This document shows, one piece after another, positions 1 through 11,630 of a stretch of DNA of 64,000 nt; position 1 is the stretch's first letter, and each line of letters opens with the position of its first letter. Location: assembly GCA_903813345.2 (NCBI GenBank), contig CAIIXF020000009.1:5018030-5082029 (forward strand), given 5' to 3'. The notes under the pieces were generated by a model. It made no database searches and had not been told where the DNA came from. It saw nothing but the letters and a program-made list of their open reading frames with translations. A program made the position numbers and the translations under genes. The DNA is from Owenia fusiformis. Its lineage: Eukaryota > Annelida > Polychaeta > Sabellida > Oweniidae.

Positions 1-118
1 TTGAATGGTAACAATATAATTTGAAATATATATATATACTTTCATCTATATTGTTTTAGAAAACAGATCAAACACTTGTTCTGTTCTTGGTATCATGTTT
101 CCAGAGTGAAATGAAACA

Positions 119-394
119 TCTTTCCGAACCTCATTGGAACAAAACGACATAAACACAACATGTTTAGGTCTCTCAATATTGTAATTGTACAAAGGAAATG
201 TTGGTTGATTTAAAAAAAGTATCTTGTTAATGAAATAAAAGCTTTATCTTGATTTTTATCTATTTTGGGGGATTTTGTTTTATTTTTTGAATACTTTTTT
301 TAAATCAACCAAAAATGCCTTTGTATAACTATAATATTGAGAGGTCTAAAAACATTTTGTATATGCTATTTTGTTCAAACAAGGTTCGGAAAGA
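119..394. repeat. Foldback (inverted-repeat) element, about 276 bp
   Basis: The left arm starting TCTTTCCGAACC and the right arm ending GGTTCGGAAAGA are imperfect reverse complements. Pairing continues inward through matching blocks (CCTCTCAATATTGTA against the ATAATATTGAGAGG block, and GGTTGATTTAAAAAAAGTAT against ATACTTTTTTTAAATCAACC). Almost the whole element folds on itself. No convincing target duplication was seen. It is non-coding and fits a MITE. Confidence 0.7.
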
Positions 395-1140
395 CATTTT
401 ATTTTATTCTCAAGATTGGTAGAAAGGAGCAAAAACAATTGCACAAAAAAAACCAAAAAATGTTAACAAAAACAGTTATATAAAATATTTCTAAATAATT
501 TTCGCATTAAATTGTTGTCAATCAGTCAACATTACATAAAATACCGTGTTTTTGTACAGAACCTTTTCAATGATTGGTTTAAGAGAAAAACATTGTTGAA
601 TTCAGTTCTCCATATCGATACCAATCCTTTGTCATATATTTTCGAGCAAGTGTAATTAAGGAACAAAAAGTGGCTGCTATCCAATAAGAACTTCTGATTC
701 TCAAACTTATGAAGGGGAGTGTATCTCTAGTTACAAGTCTAGGATCAGTTTTGGTTAGTTGGGCTTCACTCTCAATTTACTTTGCAATCAGGCACTCAGA
801 AGTTACATTTTAGATTAAGTTTGATTTCGCTTATTTAAAACAAAGCTTAATTTCATGATTATTTCTAGCCCTAGGGAGACCATATCAAATCTTTGAAGGC
901 ACCAAGGATTGTATTCCTTCATGTTGATAATTGATAAATCCCAATGTGCATTTTCTTTACATAATTTGGTTCATCATTTTGGTTCAGAGTGTTCGGTGAA
1001 GCCCACATTTGTATCTTCAAAATGTTCTCCTCCCATTCTTTGTGGCTTACACCAAAGGTGCATTCTGATACTCATAGCATCTCCCTCTGTTCCATCACAG
1101 ATGATCTCCAGAAGGATGGAGATGGAGAGGACGTGGCTTA
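395..1140. other. Intergenic stretch with no recognised gene
   Basis: AT-rich sequence without a supportable ORF. Short open frames at about 909-1309 overlap each other on both strands and run into the MITE at 1150-1263, so they are not taken as coding. Confidence 0.5.
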
Positions 1141-1149
1141 CCACGATGC

Positions 1150-1263
1150 TAGTCTTTCTCAAAGACTGTATCCCCCCCGTCACCTTCACTCTCTTTACCT
1201 GGCAATATACAATCCTAGAAAGAAGGATAAAGGGGGGAGTACAGGGTCTTTTAAGCAAGACTA
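1150..1263. mobile_element. Short MITE with 9-bp target duplication, family 1 copy 1
   Basis: The element starts TAGTCTTTCTCAAAGACTG and ends with the near inverse (CAGGGTCTTTTAAGCAAGACTA). It is flanked by the 9-bp direct repeat CCACGATGC at 1141-1149 and 1264-1272. C-runs and G-runs pair inside. A 9-bp duplication is typical of Mutator-like (MULE) elements; that family assignment is inference. A second copy lies at 2925-3044. Confidence 0.85.
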
Positions 1264-1621
1264 CCACGATGCCAAGTTAAAAGTTGTTTTAGATGTTGAA
1301 GTATTTTGAAAATGGTATAACCATATGACAACTGATCGTTTTTAGTAATCGATTCATGAAAAAAACAGCAAGTTCTTCATCTGATCCTATCAAATCAAAA
1401 GCTGATGCGATTACAATCTTGATTCCACACAAGAAAAAGTAATCCAATATTTCCATTGCATTGTCAGTCAGCCTTCATTCGGAAACCCAAGACAAGTAAC
1501 TCATCACCTCATACGAAGTATTACAAATTGCAATTACTAACTCGAAAATAGAAACTGTTATAATTAATAAAGACTACACTCTGACTCCCAGGAGATGACA
1601 GTACGTAAATAAAGCTCTCTT

Positions 1622-1705
1622 TACCCTGCGTGCAGAGTCTAGTTAAAGTTCGAGTGAAGACGAAGCTCTCTTTTAAGAAGTGAAGTCAAACGAATGCAAA
1701 GGGTA
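1622..1705. mobile_element. 84-bp MITE, TACCCT/AGGGTA ends, 9-bp target duplication
   Basis: The ends TACCCTGCGTGCAG and CAAAGGGTA are inverted at the tips. The 9-bp repeat AGCTCTCTT flanks the element at 1613-1621 and 1706-1714. The target is itself the GCTCTCTTTTAAGA core of this family, so the copy appears to sit inside another copy. Relatives or fragments lie near 1805-1890, 6878-6935, 7010-7056, 7630-7668, 14265-14340 and 42403-42480. Confidence 0.75.
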
Positions 1706-1714
1706 AGCTCTCTT

Positions 1715-2915
1715 TTAAATATCCAAAATAAAACTTGAAAAGGGTATACGTTTATGATAGTATATTAATTCTGATTTATTTTGTCTCCTGTGGTGGATTA
1801 TAATTACCCTGTGAGCAGAATCTAGTTATAAACTACTACTAACTAAGACGAAGCTCTCTTTTAAGAGGCGAAGTCGAAAGAATGCAAATGGTGTCATCCT
1901 CCTTTAAATGACTTCAGTTATGCTTAAATATCCATGGAAAGAAGTAAATACCCTTGGACCAATGATGAAAGGGTATGCGATTATAAAATACTGTTTCGGA
2001 GATTTTATAGAAGATTGTCTTTCCTCAAGACACCAATCAGGATCATAATAAACTTAAATGTATTAATAATTCAGAAAAATGAAATTGAAGTCCAATAGCA
2101 AGCAGTATTTTACCCCGGACTATTAAGGGTATTAATATTTTGTCAGCTTCGAAAGGTTCAGAGGTTAGTAGGGTAAACCTATCTTCCAGGGTAAACTTAT
2201 CTTTCAGGGTAAACCAGGGTGATGGTAAGACTTAGAGAGTTACAAGCAGTATATTGACAGAGGCATCGGTTCCAAAAATATAGCACTTGGGCCGCGGTCA
2301 AGAGGCGGGAATAAACAAGTATTTAACACAATAGGGTACGTTAAATTCACAAATGGACCTCTTGTAAACATCGGAGCACTTCAGTCTCGCTTGTCAACCT
2401 TGCTTCCCTCCTCTTAGTCCCCGCTCGCAGAGTATCCCCTTACTTCAAGTGTTTACAATTGTTTCAAATAAAACGGACAACTTTTTGTGGATCACAAAAA
2501 AACGTTATGGGATTTGATTTTCTGTTTGTTGTATGGTTATGAGGGCGATCGGTTTACAGGATCAAGGAGTGGGGTATTGAGGAAGGTGCCTTAGGAGTGG
2601 CATGTGGCACCACAGGAACAACTGACCACGTTGAGATTGACACTGGCCATACAATCGGAGACACGATTCTACAACAATATTGACCAAATTATTTGATAAA
2701 CTTGACCATCTTCTTTCACTCGGGTTCCCGTCGGTCTGTACGCAATGAAAATCGGGCGTATGAAGATGGACCAAGTAAGAAACAATAAACAATTAAAGTA
2801 ACATGAAAATAATTCCATCTTCACCAAGATTATAAACCGCTTGAAATTGGATAACGTTCGCAGGACTCTGGTCACGCACTAGACCCCCCTCCCTCCGGGC
2901 ATACCATGCCGACAC
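1715..2915. other. Intergenic stretch with MITE fragments
   Basis: It contains a degenerate second copy of the TACCCT-type MITE near 1805-1890 and repeated AGGGTAAAC-like motifs near 2160-2220. No coding exon is supported on either strand. Confidence 0.45.
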
Positions 2916-2924
2916 GTCTCTTCG

Positions 2925-3044
2925 TAGTCTTGCTCAAAGACTGTATCCACCCCCCCCCCCCCCCGTCACCTTCACTCTCTTTACCTGGCAATATAGAGAG
3001 AAGGATAAAGGGGGGGGGAGTACAGGGTCGTTTAAGCAAGACTA
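2925..3044. mobile_element. Short MITE with 9-bp target duplication, family 1 copy 2
   Basis: It has the same TAGTCTTGCTCAAAGACTG start and GCAAGACTA end as the element at 1150. A long C-tract pairs with a G-tract. The flanking repeat GTCTCTTCG occurs exactly at 2916-2924 and 3045-3053. Two copies with different, exact 9-bp duplications fix the element ends. Confidence 0.88.
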
Positions 3045-3053
3045 GTCTCTTCG

Positions 3054-5030
3054 GAGTTACAAAAATACATAGGTCCTCGACGGCGATAAGAATAGGGCAA
3101 TTATCCCTTGACCTGATCCCTTAAAATGATTTTGATCAAATGGAGCCATTGGCGTCTTATTTTGACAAAGGCGTTTCATGTTTATATTTGAAATTGACAA
3201 AGAGCTTTTATTAAGATACACAATCATATACGATGTTATCATTTTGATCCTCATCAGTCCCCCATTCATTAACAACATGGAGGTCCACCTTAAACAGTTG
3301 ACCATTTCTAACAATCGTATTTCCTCACATTTACACGACAATACATTGAACATAAGCTGGTGCCACCGTACTGATAAACATCTTCCTGAAAATTACATTC
3401 ACGACTGTCTGATTGTATTAAGGAGATCTATAATACGTATTGTTGTAACCTTTGATATTACTCAACAAGATTATCGCTGGATTATGCCTTCCCAATGCCC
3501 ACATTCCAACATATCCTTACCGAATAACCTCGGATCATCCACATCAAAAACAAACAGATTTCACAGGTGGAAAGTCAACGTCAAAGGAACCTTGATTATT
3601 TTTTTCTACGGGTGGGCTAGTATTGGGCCTTGATTTCGTTCTCCAAGTGAGTGTTTGGTTCTCCACTGCTAGATCAAGCAATGATTTGTAATTGAGAAAT
3701 TTGGAGGAGGTTCCAGTGAACGAAAACCGTGATGTTTCAAGAGCAAATTTAAAATTGATCAAAATATTGAAATGAGGGATTACATACCCGGTTAAGTTGA
3801 ATGTTGAAGCTCTAAATGATGATCTAAATGATCTTGAAAAAAATAATTAAAAAAAACAGTGGAAATGTGACACTAGTTGAAAGAGAGAAGTTCCATGTAT
3901 ATACAGATGGAGGTCTTCATAAAAGTGGTCTTATCGTTGGTATCCTTTTTAAAGAGTTTGACTTCGGATCTCTAAAAGAGGACTTCATCTCATCGTGAGA
4001 TATCACAGCCTTCTCTCAGTTTCCTTTCTATTCTTGTACATTGCAGAGATGGTCTGAGTATCAGAATGGCTTCATCTACACTGCTTTTAAAAGAAACAAT
4101 TCTCTGATATATAGTTTCTTCAATCAGAATCATTAGAACATGTCGCAATAACAGTTACCCAATTATGAAAACCTTGACATCCTCAGAGTCTAGTTTTTAG
4201 CTCTCTACGGTGAAGGTCCTAGGTCAAGTAAACTACCAGGTGATGTTTGATGTTACCAAGCTGTACCTGATAATTATAAACACAAGAGATCCATGTGCGT
4301 CTAATTTAACATCAGACCTTGTAGCGGACAAGTAACATATCTAAACGAACTCAAGTCTCCCGTTTCTTTAATTTTTAATTCGTGTTATTAGCTGGCGAGA
4401 CTAATGCATCTAAAAGGCGGTTATAAGTTGGAAACAGATTAGTTTTTCCGTATAATGATAGTTAAGTTCTGATACCCAGTCATCACCCATGGCCTAACTA
4501 GCCAGGGAAGGAAGATGATACCAGGACTTATCACGATGAAATTTTTCACTTAAATCACTTTGTTGTTTTTGTGTAAATTCCTGTATTATATTTTTATGTT
4601 CTGTTTTGCTGCTAATGTTATTAAGTTTAACAAAGTCATACATTTGTATCTGTACCAATATCCAGGAAATATAAATAAATTGAAATTGAAAAACAATTAA
4701 ATTATTGAGACTAAACCACGATACATCTAGTCTTTTTTTTGTCAACATCATCGAGCCATTTAACATTCTTTTACCCTTTGCATTTATTCGATTTCGCTTC
4801 TTAAAGGGATAATAACCTCAAGTAAAAACTATGATTCATCAGAATAATAAGTCTATAATCAAAAACATGACCCGGGTATGAGCGACGATCTCCTTATGCA
4901 TCGGCATATATATTGGAATTAATTTTGAGGTATTGGATCTTCACCTGGATTATGGAGGTCGCCATAACCTACCTATGAATATTCATGAGCGGCGTCACTG
5001 CGACTCGACAAATTCCAGCATTTTGATTGG
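3054..5030. other. Intergenic stretch with no recognised gene
   Basis: A 151-codon open frame (3178-3633, +) and a 90-codon one (4494-4766, -) are present. They have AT-rich composition, no recognisable domain and no splice context, so both look like chance. A fragment at about 4043-4072 recurs near 42894-42924. Confidence 0.45.
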
Positions 5031-5039
5031 CCCGAAAAA

Positions 5040-5051
5040 TGCGCATGCGCA
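5040..5051. promoter_or_regulatory. Palindromic NRF1-type site, possible promoter
   Basis: TGCGCATGCGCA is a perfect palindrome and matches the NRF1 consensus found near many animal promoters. GCGGGGCGGCC-like sequence follows. About 50 bp downstream an ATG (5103, +) opens a 37-codon acidic reading frame, starting MEQFEDFDDVFG and ending at 5216, which could be a small ORF or a first coding exon. No downstream exon was identified, so the transcription unit is unproven. Confidence 0.4.
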
Positions 5052-5216
5052 ATTGTAGCGGGGCGGCCACATTGAAAAATATTACGAACTTCTGACAAGA
5101 AAATGGAGCAATTTGAAGATTTTGACGATGTATTTGGCATATTGAAATACTATAATATGATATCACCTGTTCGAGAAAAACATGACCATGTTCACATCAA
5201 TACTTACAATTCATAG

Positions 5217-6630
5217 AATTAACTCCCAAAGTGCCAATCAAAACCAAAAACTGACCAACTCGTGAACGTTGGTTACCGACATGACAGGAAAATGCGTTAA
5301 TTTTATGTTGACAATCAATTATCTCTCGATCGTTTTGCTTGAAGATTAAACATATTCGGATCTTTTATTTAATAAAATGACGAATGGCAGATATTAATTG
5401 GATTTTTGACACTCTGTTATAAATATAAGGCAGAACTGATAATGTATTCCCCGTCATGAATGATCGCGATCGATGACGCAAGGTTCGTCATTTCGATCAC
5501 CATGGAGGTGTATTTTTGTTGTAATTACAGTAGACAACAAACAATTTAAAGGCTCGTAGACCTAGTATGTTATATTTATTTCACAAATATGGTATTAAGT
5601 TATAAAGCTATTAAAGACATACGATACGATACGATACAATTCAAAAAGTTTTTTCAAAATGGCGTCGACCTAACCGGCACATGGCCTGGTTCAGTTCTCT
5701 TTTTGGAACCGGATTGCTCGCCTTGAATCCGTTTTCTTTGGTTTCTTGTGAGAGAATATGTATGGTATGGCAACTGCCCGAACGACAGTGAGATTCCATT
5801 GTCGATAACGACAGTGTTATTTCTGTTGCCGATAGCAAACTGTCGTGGGTAAACCCGGAAGTAAAATTGTGTTCAATCTACGCCGTTTGAGGAGAAAATC
5901 AGCTAAAACAACTTGCCCCGCGTGTCTAGAACCATCATCACTGTAGCGTCTATATAATCAATACTTACTTGAAATATCCTGACATCGAACTAAATACTGT
6001 AAACCACTCTAACTTCAGTTGTTATTCATTTTTATTCACCAATCTATTTTGAAGAGCTTTTGAAGAGCGATTTCAGCATTTGAGGCAATCTGCGCCAGTT
6101 CCTCTTGATTCGGAATCTAGTTCATGCGCATTAGAATGAATAATTTGATTGGCTTAATTCCAAAAACACATGCGCACTTGTAAATTATTTCAAACTACTA
6201 GGCATGCGTGAAGAGTTGAAGCAAAAACGAAACTGCTGCAGATTACCCTACTTATTCGATGGCGGAATTAGAAAATTCTTTATTCAAAATGTTTTCCCGT
6301 ATTGGGGAGAAAAAACACAACCCCAGGATAGATATAGGATGACAAACAAGACAATAATAAGTAGGAATCTTTGATTGTTAAAAGCCGTGCATGAAACTTT
6401 TCAGAAACTATAGTAAGTGACACTGTTTTAAATGTGTTATATTCCCCGGGGATTCGGTCCACGACAACGACAGCTGGTTTGAACTGTCGACAGATTTTAA
6501 TTCTACCGTCACCAGCCGACTGTCGTACTGTCGTTCAGGCATTTCTTTTAAAGTTCTTATCCCAAGTCTAGCTCTATCAGTGGAAATATTTGAACAATTT
6601 ACCGCACAACACATAGGCATTTTCCTTTGT
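5217..6630. other. Intergenic or promoter-like stretch, no firm gene
   Basis: Several short frames start with ATGG in a CpG-containing setting (for example 5502 and 6258 on +), and half NRF1-like GCGC motifs occur near 6125 and 6170. None extends to a recognisable exon chain. A short (ATACG)n run lies near 5618-5637. Confidence 0.35.
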
Positions 6631-6639
6631 TGTGAATGC

Positions 6640-6720
6640 TTTCAAGATGGCGACTCAGGTCGCAGAAACGTCACACTTCCGGTCTACATCCGGGTCTCTG
6701 AGGGAAATATGGCGAGCCCC
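6640..6720. promoter_or_regulatory. Candidate bidirectional promoter (YY1-like and ETS-like sites)
   Basis: It contains AAGATGGCGAC (YY1-like) and CACTTCCGGT plus CATCCGG (ETS-like, as in GABP-driven promoters). On the minus strand an ATG at 6620 begins MPMCCAVNCSN, which resembles the N-terminus of THAP zinc-finger proteins. On the plus strand, ATGs at 6650 and 6708 begin MATQVAETS and MASPVQQTT. Later THAP residues were not found, so any gene here is unproven. Confidence 0.3.
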
Positions 6721-6829
6721 GTCCAACAGACAACTGGGTCACTGGGTCAATTTATGATTTTTATTTTCAATATTATACAAAAACTGACACATAACACGAT
6801 TTTCAACTTATTGCATTTTATTCAGTAGT

Positions 6830-8000
6830 ATTGTAACTACATATAATGATGATTAGAATACCTGACATTATTTCCGCTTTAAAAGAGAGCTTTCCCTTAG
6901 TTTATAACTGGACTCTACGCGCAGGGTTACATTCTTTGAATGTGGCAATAAAAGTAAGATACAATTTCAAGTTCAACTTAGTCTTACCCCGAGTGTCATT
7001 AGAGCCTATTAATGAGGTGAAGCTCTCTTTTAGCAGGCAAAATATTGAAAAGGGTAAATTATAAGGCATAACACTGTGATCAAAGTGGAGTCCTTGAATA
7101 TCATAGCAACCGAATTATTTGATTATTTGATTCATTTGGTTGTTTGAAATGTACATTTCCCCTTCAGATAACAAACAAATGCATGGAATCTTGCACTTGT
7201 ATGGAAAACACAAGTATCGATTGAACCTCAAATTCGAGTGCAAAGCGTTCTACTGTGTTTGTTGACGAAGAACTCGAGTAGAAAAATGTGGAGAGGTAGG
7301 AAAGAATTCAGGAGGTTGGAATGGACATTCCAATAACATTTTTTCTGTATCTTCTAAACAAAATTACGTCATTGGATTGGTAATTTACCAAAGATCATCA
7401 ATATAAGCTATATGATTATCAAACTTATTTTCTGACCCTAGTAAATAAGATGAAGCTCTCTTAAAGAAAAATCAAATATCATCCTAGACTCCCACCTTAT
7501 CGAGTTTTGTTTCAATACGCTTTTTAGATCTTGCCAAAAAATGTAAAATCCTGAAATCCAGGAGCCAGTAGAAATTAACTTCTTATTGGTTAAAGCTAAA
7601 TCAAAGAATTATCTCTTATTTTAAGAGCATAGATGAAGCTCTCTTTAAGAGATGCGACCTTTTGAAAAGGGTAGAAATGTAAATGTTGAAATCAATCTTG
7701 ACTTTTCAGATAATAAAATTACAAAAAAAGAAATAAAACATCACTGTTGAAGTTGTACCAGGGTCAGTAAGGATATAGGAGAATATGCAAGTATAATCTG
7801 GCAGGACCATCTTAGATTACCAAAAATCAAACTGTGGATTTTGCATATCTATAGTTCATACGTTGAGTAACAATGTTGAGGTCTCAGTATGGCTGAAAGA
7901 GACCATGGGAACATATGATCATCGTATTGTCTTCATTCCAAAGGATAAAATTGAAGTGAAGAGATGATCATTGGTATACCACGATGTAGGGCGAGACACG
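6830..8000. other. Intergenic stretch with MITE fragments
   Basis: Fragments with the GCTCTCTTTTAAGA core occur near 6880, 7020, 7455 and 7640. No exon encoding a mature TGF-beta cystine knot was recognised here, although the next exons of the minus-strand ligand gene could lie in this direction. Confidence 0.4.
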
Positions 8001-8033
8001 ATTTAATCTAAGAACTTAAAATCAGAATCGTAC

Positions 8034-8319
8034 CTATACTTGCGTGAATGCTTCTGACTGTATTTCCCCTATCCTCGTCCTTTTTGAACCTGCCATTTCT
8101 ATATTTCTCGTATAAGTCCAGCATGTACTTTGGGGCAGTCTCCATGACGGTGCTCTTGGACTTGGGATCAGAGGGCAGTTTCTCGTACCCAAGCATGTTC
8201 TTAATAGTGTGTTGTAGCATAACATGTTGATCACTACTGAGGTCTCCATTGGCTTCGTGATGTTTTTTACCCCAAGCCACGAGGTTACATGTCATTAAGA
8301 AAAATAAAATCCTCTTCAT
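8034..8319 (-). CDS. First coding exon of a TGF-beta superfamily (BMP-type) ligand, partial
   Basis: The minus-strand frame opens with MKRILFFLMTCNLVAWG, a good signal peptide. The Met at 8319 is preferred over an in-frame Met at 8346 because it starts the hydrophobic segment directly. The prodomain then carries the family signature APKYMLDLYEKYRNG followed by GNTVRSIHA, matching the YMLDLY...NTVRS block of BMP-type propeptides. The reading ends at a donor, either GCAA|GTATAG at 8040/8039 or TATAG|GTACGA at 8034/8033. Established knowledge: such ligands are secreted dimers cleaved from the prodomain. The mature cystine-knot exon was not found between here and position 1, so the gene probably continues beyond the left edge or after a long intron. 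The subfamily (BMP9/10-like, ADMP-like or other) cannot be decided. Confidence 0.8.
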
Positions 8320-8349
8320 TTTGTCATAAGGGATTTCTTCCCACATTGG

Positions 8350-10600
8350 AGATATTTCGTTGATGTAGGGTGTTTTCGTCGTCGCTCTAGTCGCGAGCTT
8401 CTGTTACGTGATGTGCATTTCACAGTACTTTTTGAACACTCCCGTAAAACTTACATTTTTCTAACTTCGCACTTTGGACTTAAAATACGATTTTCTTGAT
8501 TACGATCGGTGTAAAATTTGTATAGCTTTCGTTTTAAAGTCCAGAAAATTATCTCGTTATTTCACTTGTAAGATCTTTACATTTCTTTACCAAATTGCGA
8601 AAAACTGTTATGAACACCTTGTTTCGCTGGCCAGTGCTGCTATTTACCCAAAATAATGTTATTCCTTCTGGTGCAAATCTCTTAACGATGTACGATAACT
8701 CAATGATGTTTATATCATTAAAAACAATGTTGTGACTTCTTGTAAAAACACTTTCCGATCATGAAGCTCAATTGTCAATTAAATTACAATGATCATATAC
8801 CTTTATATCCGTTTCCTTATCAATTGCAATATCCCATTAGAAATACCATTTCTTGTTCTTGATATACTAATGTTAAACACGTCCTGCCATTAAACTATTT
8901 GATCTGATTCACTTGGGTTGAAGTGAAAAGACCTTTTCTCGATGACCATATCAACGTCGATGTGAGGCACAGACAACTTCCTTGCAGTTTTGTAAAACGT
9001 GGTGCCAAGAATCCTGCCTGACAAGGTCCAGTCTTATTGGCTAAGTTCCGAAATTACTAAAACAAACTAATTACATGCTCAGTAAAAGCTTTATAGTGAG
9101 ATATACCGTTGGCTCCAGTTGCTCCGATATAGATATGAAGTATTTATCAGCGCTGTCAATCAATTAGCCTCTCGGCCAATCAGATTAGAGCATCTTCAAA
9201 AGGCGGGAACACTGCTTCATTCATAAATCTTTTTCACTCTTGATACATTGGAACGTGGGATGTCGATACTAGTTGTTGTAGTATTTGGTTTACTAAACTC
9301 ACACAGCTGTCAGAAAATTTCCCACATCGGGCATATGTGAAACATGTTGTTTTGCGTGCAACTGCCTTATCTTGAAGTAAAACACAGCTTTACGTCTGAA
9401 ACATGTTAATCAGCCCAATAAATGTCATGTATGCGCTAAATGAAGATATCATCCAACGTAGTTACATAATTTGTCTTTAATTGAAACTAAGATAAAAAAG
9501 AACTACATCAGACTGACGCTATTTAAATCATGTGAAACAAGATATTTAATGGTTTCATTTTGTCTGCTATTATCATTTATGGTTGCTATAGTTGGAGTTT
9601 AATTGGACTTGATTCCTCGTGACGTCATCATAGTAGCGGACCTGAAAAAGGTCCAAAGTTAAGAATACTTTAATAATACGAAGAGGTAAATTCCGGAACA
9701 TATTTTGAGAAAATGTAGGCGCCAAATCTAAGTTCCAGCATTCAAATCCTGATTTCGCAGTAATTTCTTTGGGGCCCCAAGGTAATCGTTCTCTCTTGCG
9801 GACCTGTGTTATTTCAAATGATGTAAAACTTTCGACCAAACGAGTCGCTTTCAAAAGTAAGGATGTTTGTGAGTTAAATTATACTTAAAAATATGCAAAT
9901 CAATCAAACCTGTTTTGAATGTCAAATATATGAATCAATTGTTAACTCATGAAGTCATCACTTATCATTAGTGTAACATTCACATATGTAATTAAGGTTA
10001 ATTTATGAGCAAGAAATGTCAAATAAAACCCCATAAATTGCATTAAATGTTACACACAGGCGTTGCTCAACACGAGGTGGAAAACTGGAAAACTAAAATA
10101 TGTCGGACGAATCGTGATGTAGCGTTGGGAAATTAACGTCACGTAACGTTACTGTACTTAATGTACTCGTCACGTAACACCATCGTACGTGACGTATTTT
10201 GAAATACTAATTTTCGTTTGTGGATATCATAATCAATCAGATAAGAGCCAGAAATGCGAGTCAAATTTGAAAAGACGAGGCAAAATTCAATTAACCTTGC
10301 CTAAGTCAGTGTCTTTATATTTCATTTTATTTTCATTGGATTAATTGAAAATCAAGATGAACAAAATATAATACCGACTTGGGCAAGGCAAGAGACGTAC
10401 GTGTATGACAGTTTCAAAATTCTCATTTTGTTGTTCGGCGTTGTGTATAGTAGCCAGACGGTGGTCAATAAATTGGTCAATTGAGTTGACAACTTTGGCG
10501 TCCATAACTTGTTCAGAAAGTCGAGTCGCTTCACACTTTGCTATTATTGGACCCGTTTAGCAGTTTATTGTTTCCCATTTTATAGTTAATTGCGTGTATG
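8350..10600. other. Upstream region of the BMP-type gene, no recognised gene
   Basis: AT-rich, with short ORFs only. CACGTAAC and GTACGTGACG motifs cluster at about 10135-10200. Any promoter of the ligand gene should lie at its left end, but no TATA box or initiator could be assigned. Confidence 0.4.
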
Positions 10601-10626
10601 TTATCAAGTGTGGCTTTGTCGGCAAT

Positions 10627-11625
10627 CACGGGGTACCATCGAATAATTTTGGCAACGTACCGGAGAACGACATTTTACTAAGAAATGGCAATAATTTAGC
10701 ACAATATATTTTTTAATTAGAGTTCTATTTTGATTTTGACAAAAGTAAGTATTCCATGCAATAACTATTTCATTCATGAGTTTGTAGGAATTCTGTTGGA
10801 ACCCAGTTCTGATCAAGTACGAAGTTATTGAAATCGGCGCAGACGGACTTTACTCCGAAAGATGGTTTTTCGATTATAACTTTTCACAACATTTAAGTAA
10901 AGACTTTTGAAAAAAAGTACAGAATAGTCCTTATACTTTTGAATAATTCTGTTATTTCTGATTCACACGACTCTGATTTGTTTAATTAAAAAAAAGTTTT
11001 AAAAATATTACTTAGGAGCGTAACCGGAGCTGGGAACGTAACCGGAGCAGATCAGTTGAATTATTTAATCAAAAATATACTATATATACTACATGTACAT
11101 ATACTAATTTAAAAACATACGGGATTGTTCGAATGCGTATTTATTAATATATATGCTTTAAATCATATATTTTATTTTTTTAAATTATATAATTCAACTG
11201 ATCTGCTCCGGTTACGTTCCCAGCTCCGGTTACGTTCCTAAGTAATATTTTTAAAACTTTTTTTTAATTAAACAAATCAGAGTCGTGTGAATCAGAAATA
11301 ACAGAATTATTCAATAGTATAAGGACTATTCTGTACTTTTTTCAAAAGTCTATACTTAAATGTTGTAAAAAGTTATAATCGAAAAACCATCTTTCGGAGT
11401 AAAGTCCGACTGCGCCGATTTCAATAACTTCGTACTTGATCAGAACTGGGTTCCAACAGAATTCCTACAAACTCATGAATGAAATAGCCATTGCATGGAA
11501 TACTTACTTTTGTCAAAATCAAAGTAGAACTCTAGTTTAAAAATATATTGTGCTAAATTATTGCCATTTCTTAGTAAAATGTCGTTCTCCGGTACGTTGC
11601 CAAAATTATTCGATGGTATCCCGTG
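10627..11625. mobile_element. 999-bp foldback DNA transposon with 5-bp target duplication
   Basis: The two halves are near-perfect reverse complements, with the centre near 11125. The termini read CACGGGGTACCATCG and its inverse CGATGGTATCCCGTG. The 5-bp repeat GCAAT flanks both ends (10622-10626 and 11626-11630). An inner marker, CGTAACCGGAGC repeated twice, appears inverted on the other side. It is non-coding: the similar small ORFs on opposite strands are mirror images of the same arm. The superfamily is not assigned. Confidence 0.88.
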
Positions 11626-11630
11626 GCAAT

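Noticed and set aside
3178-3633. 151-codon plus-strand ORF
   Set aside because: Low-complexity composition, no recognisable family, no exon borders, and overlapped by an antisense frame.
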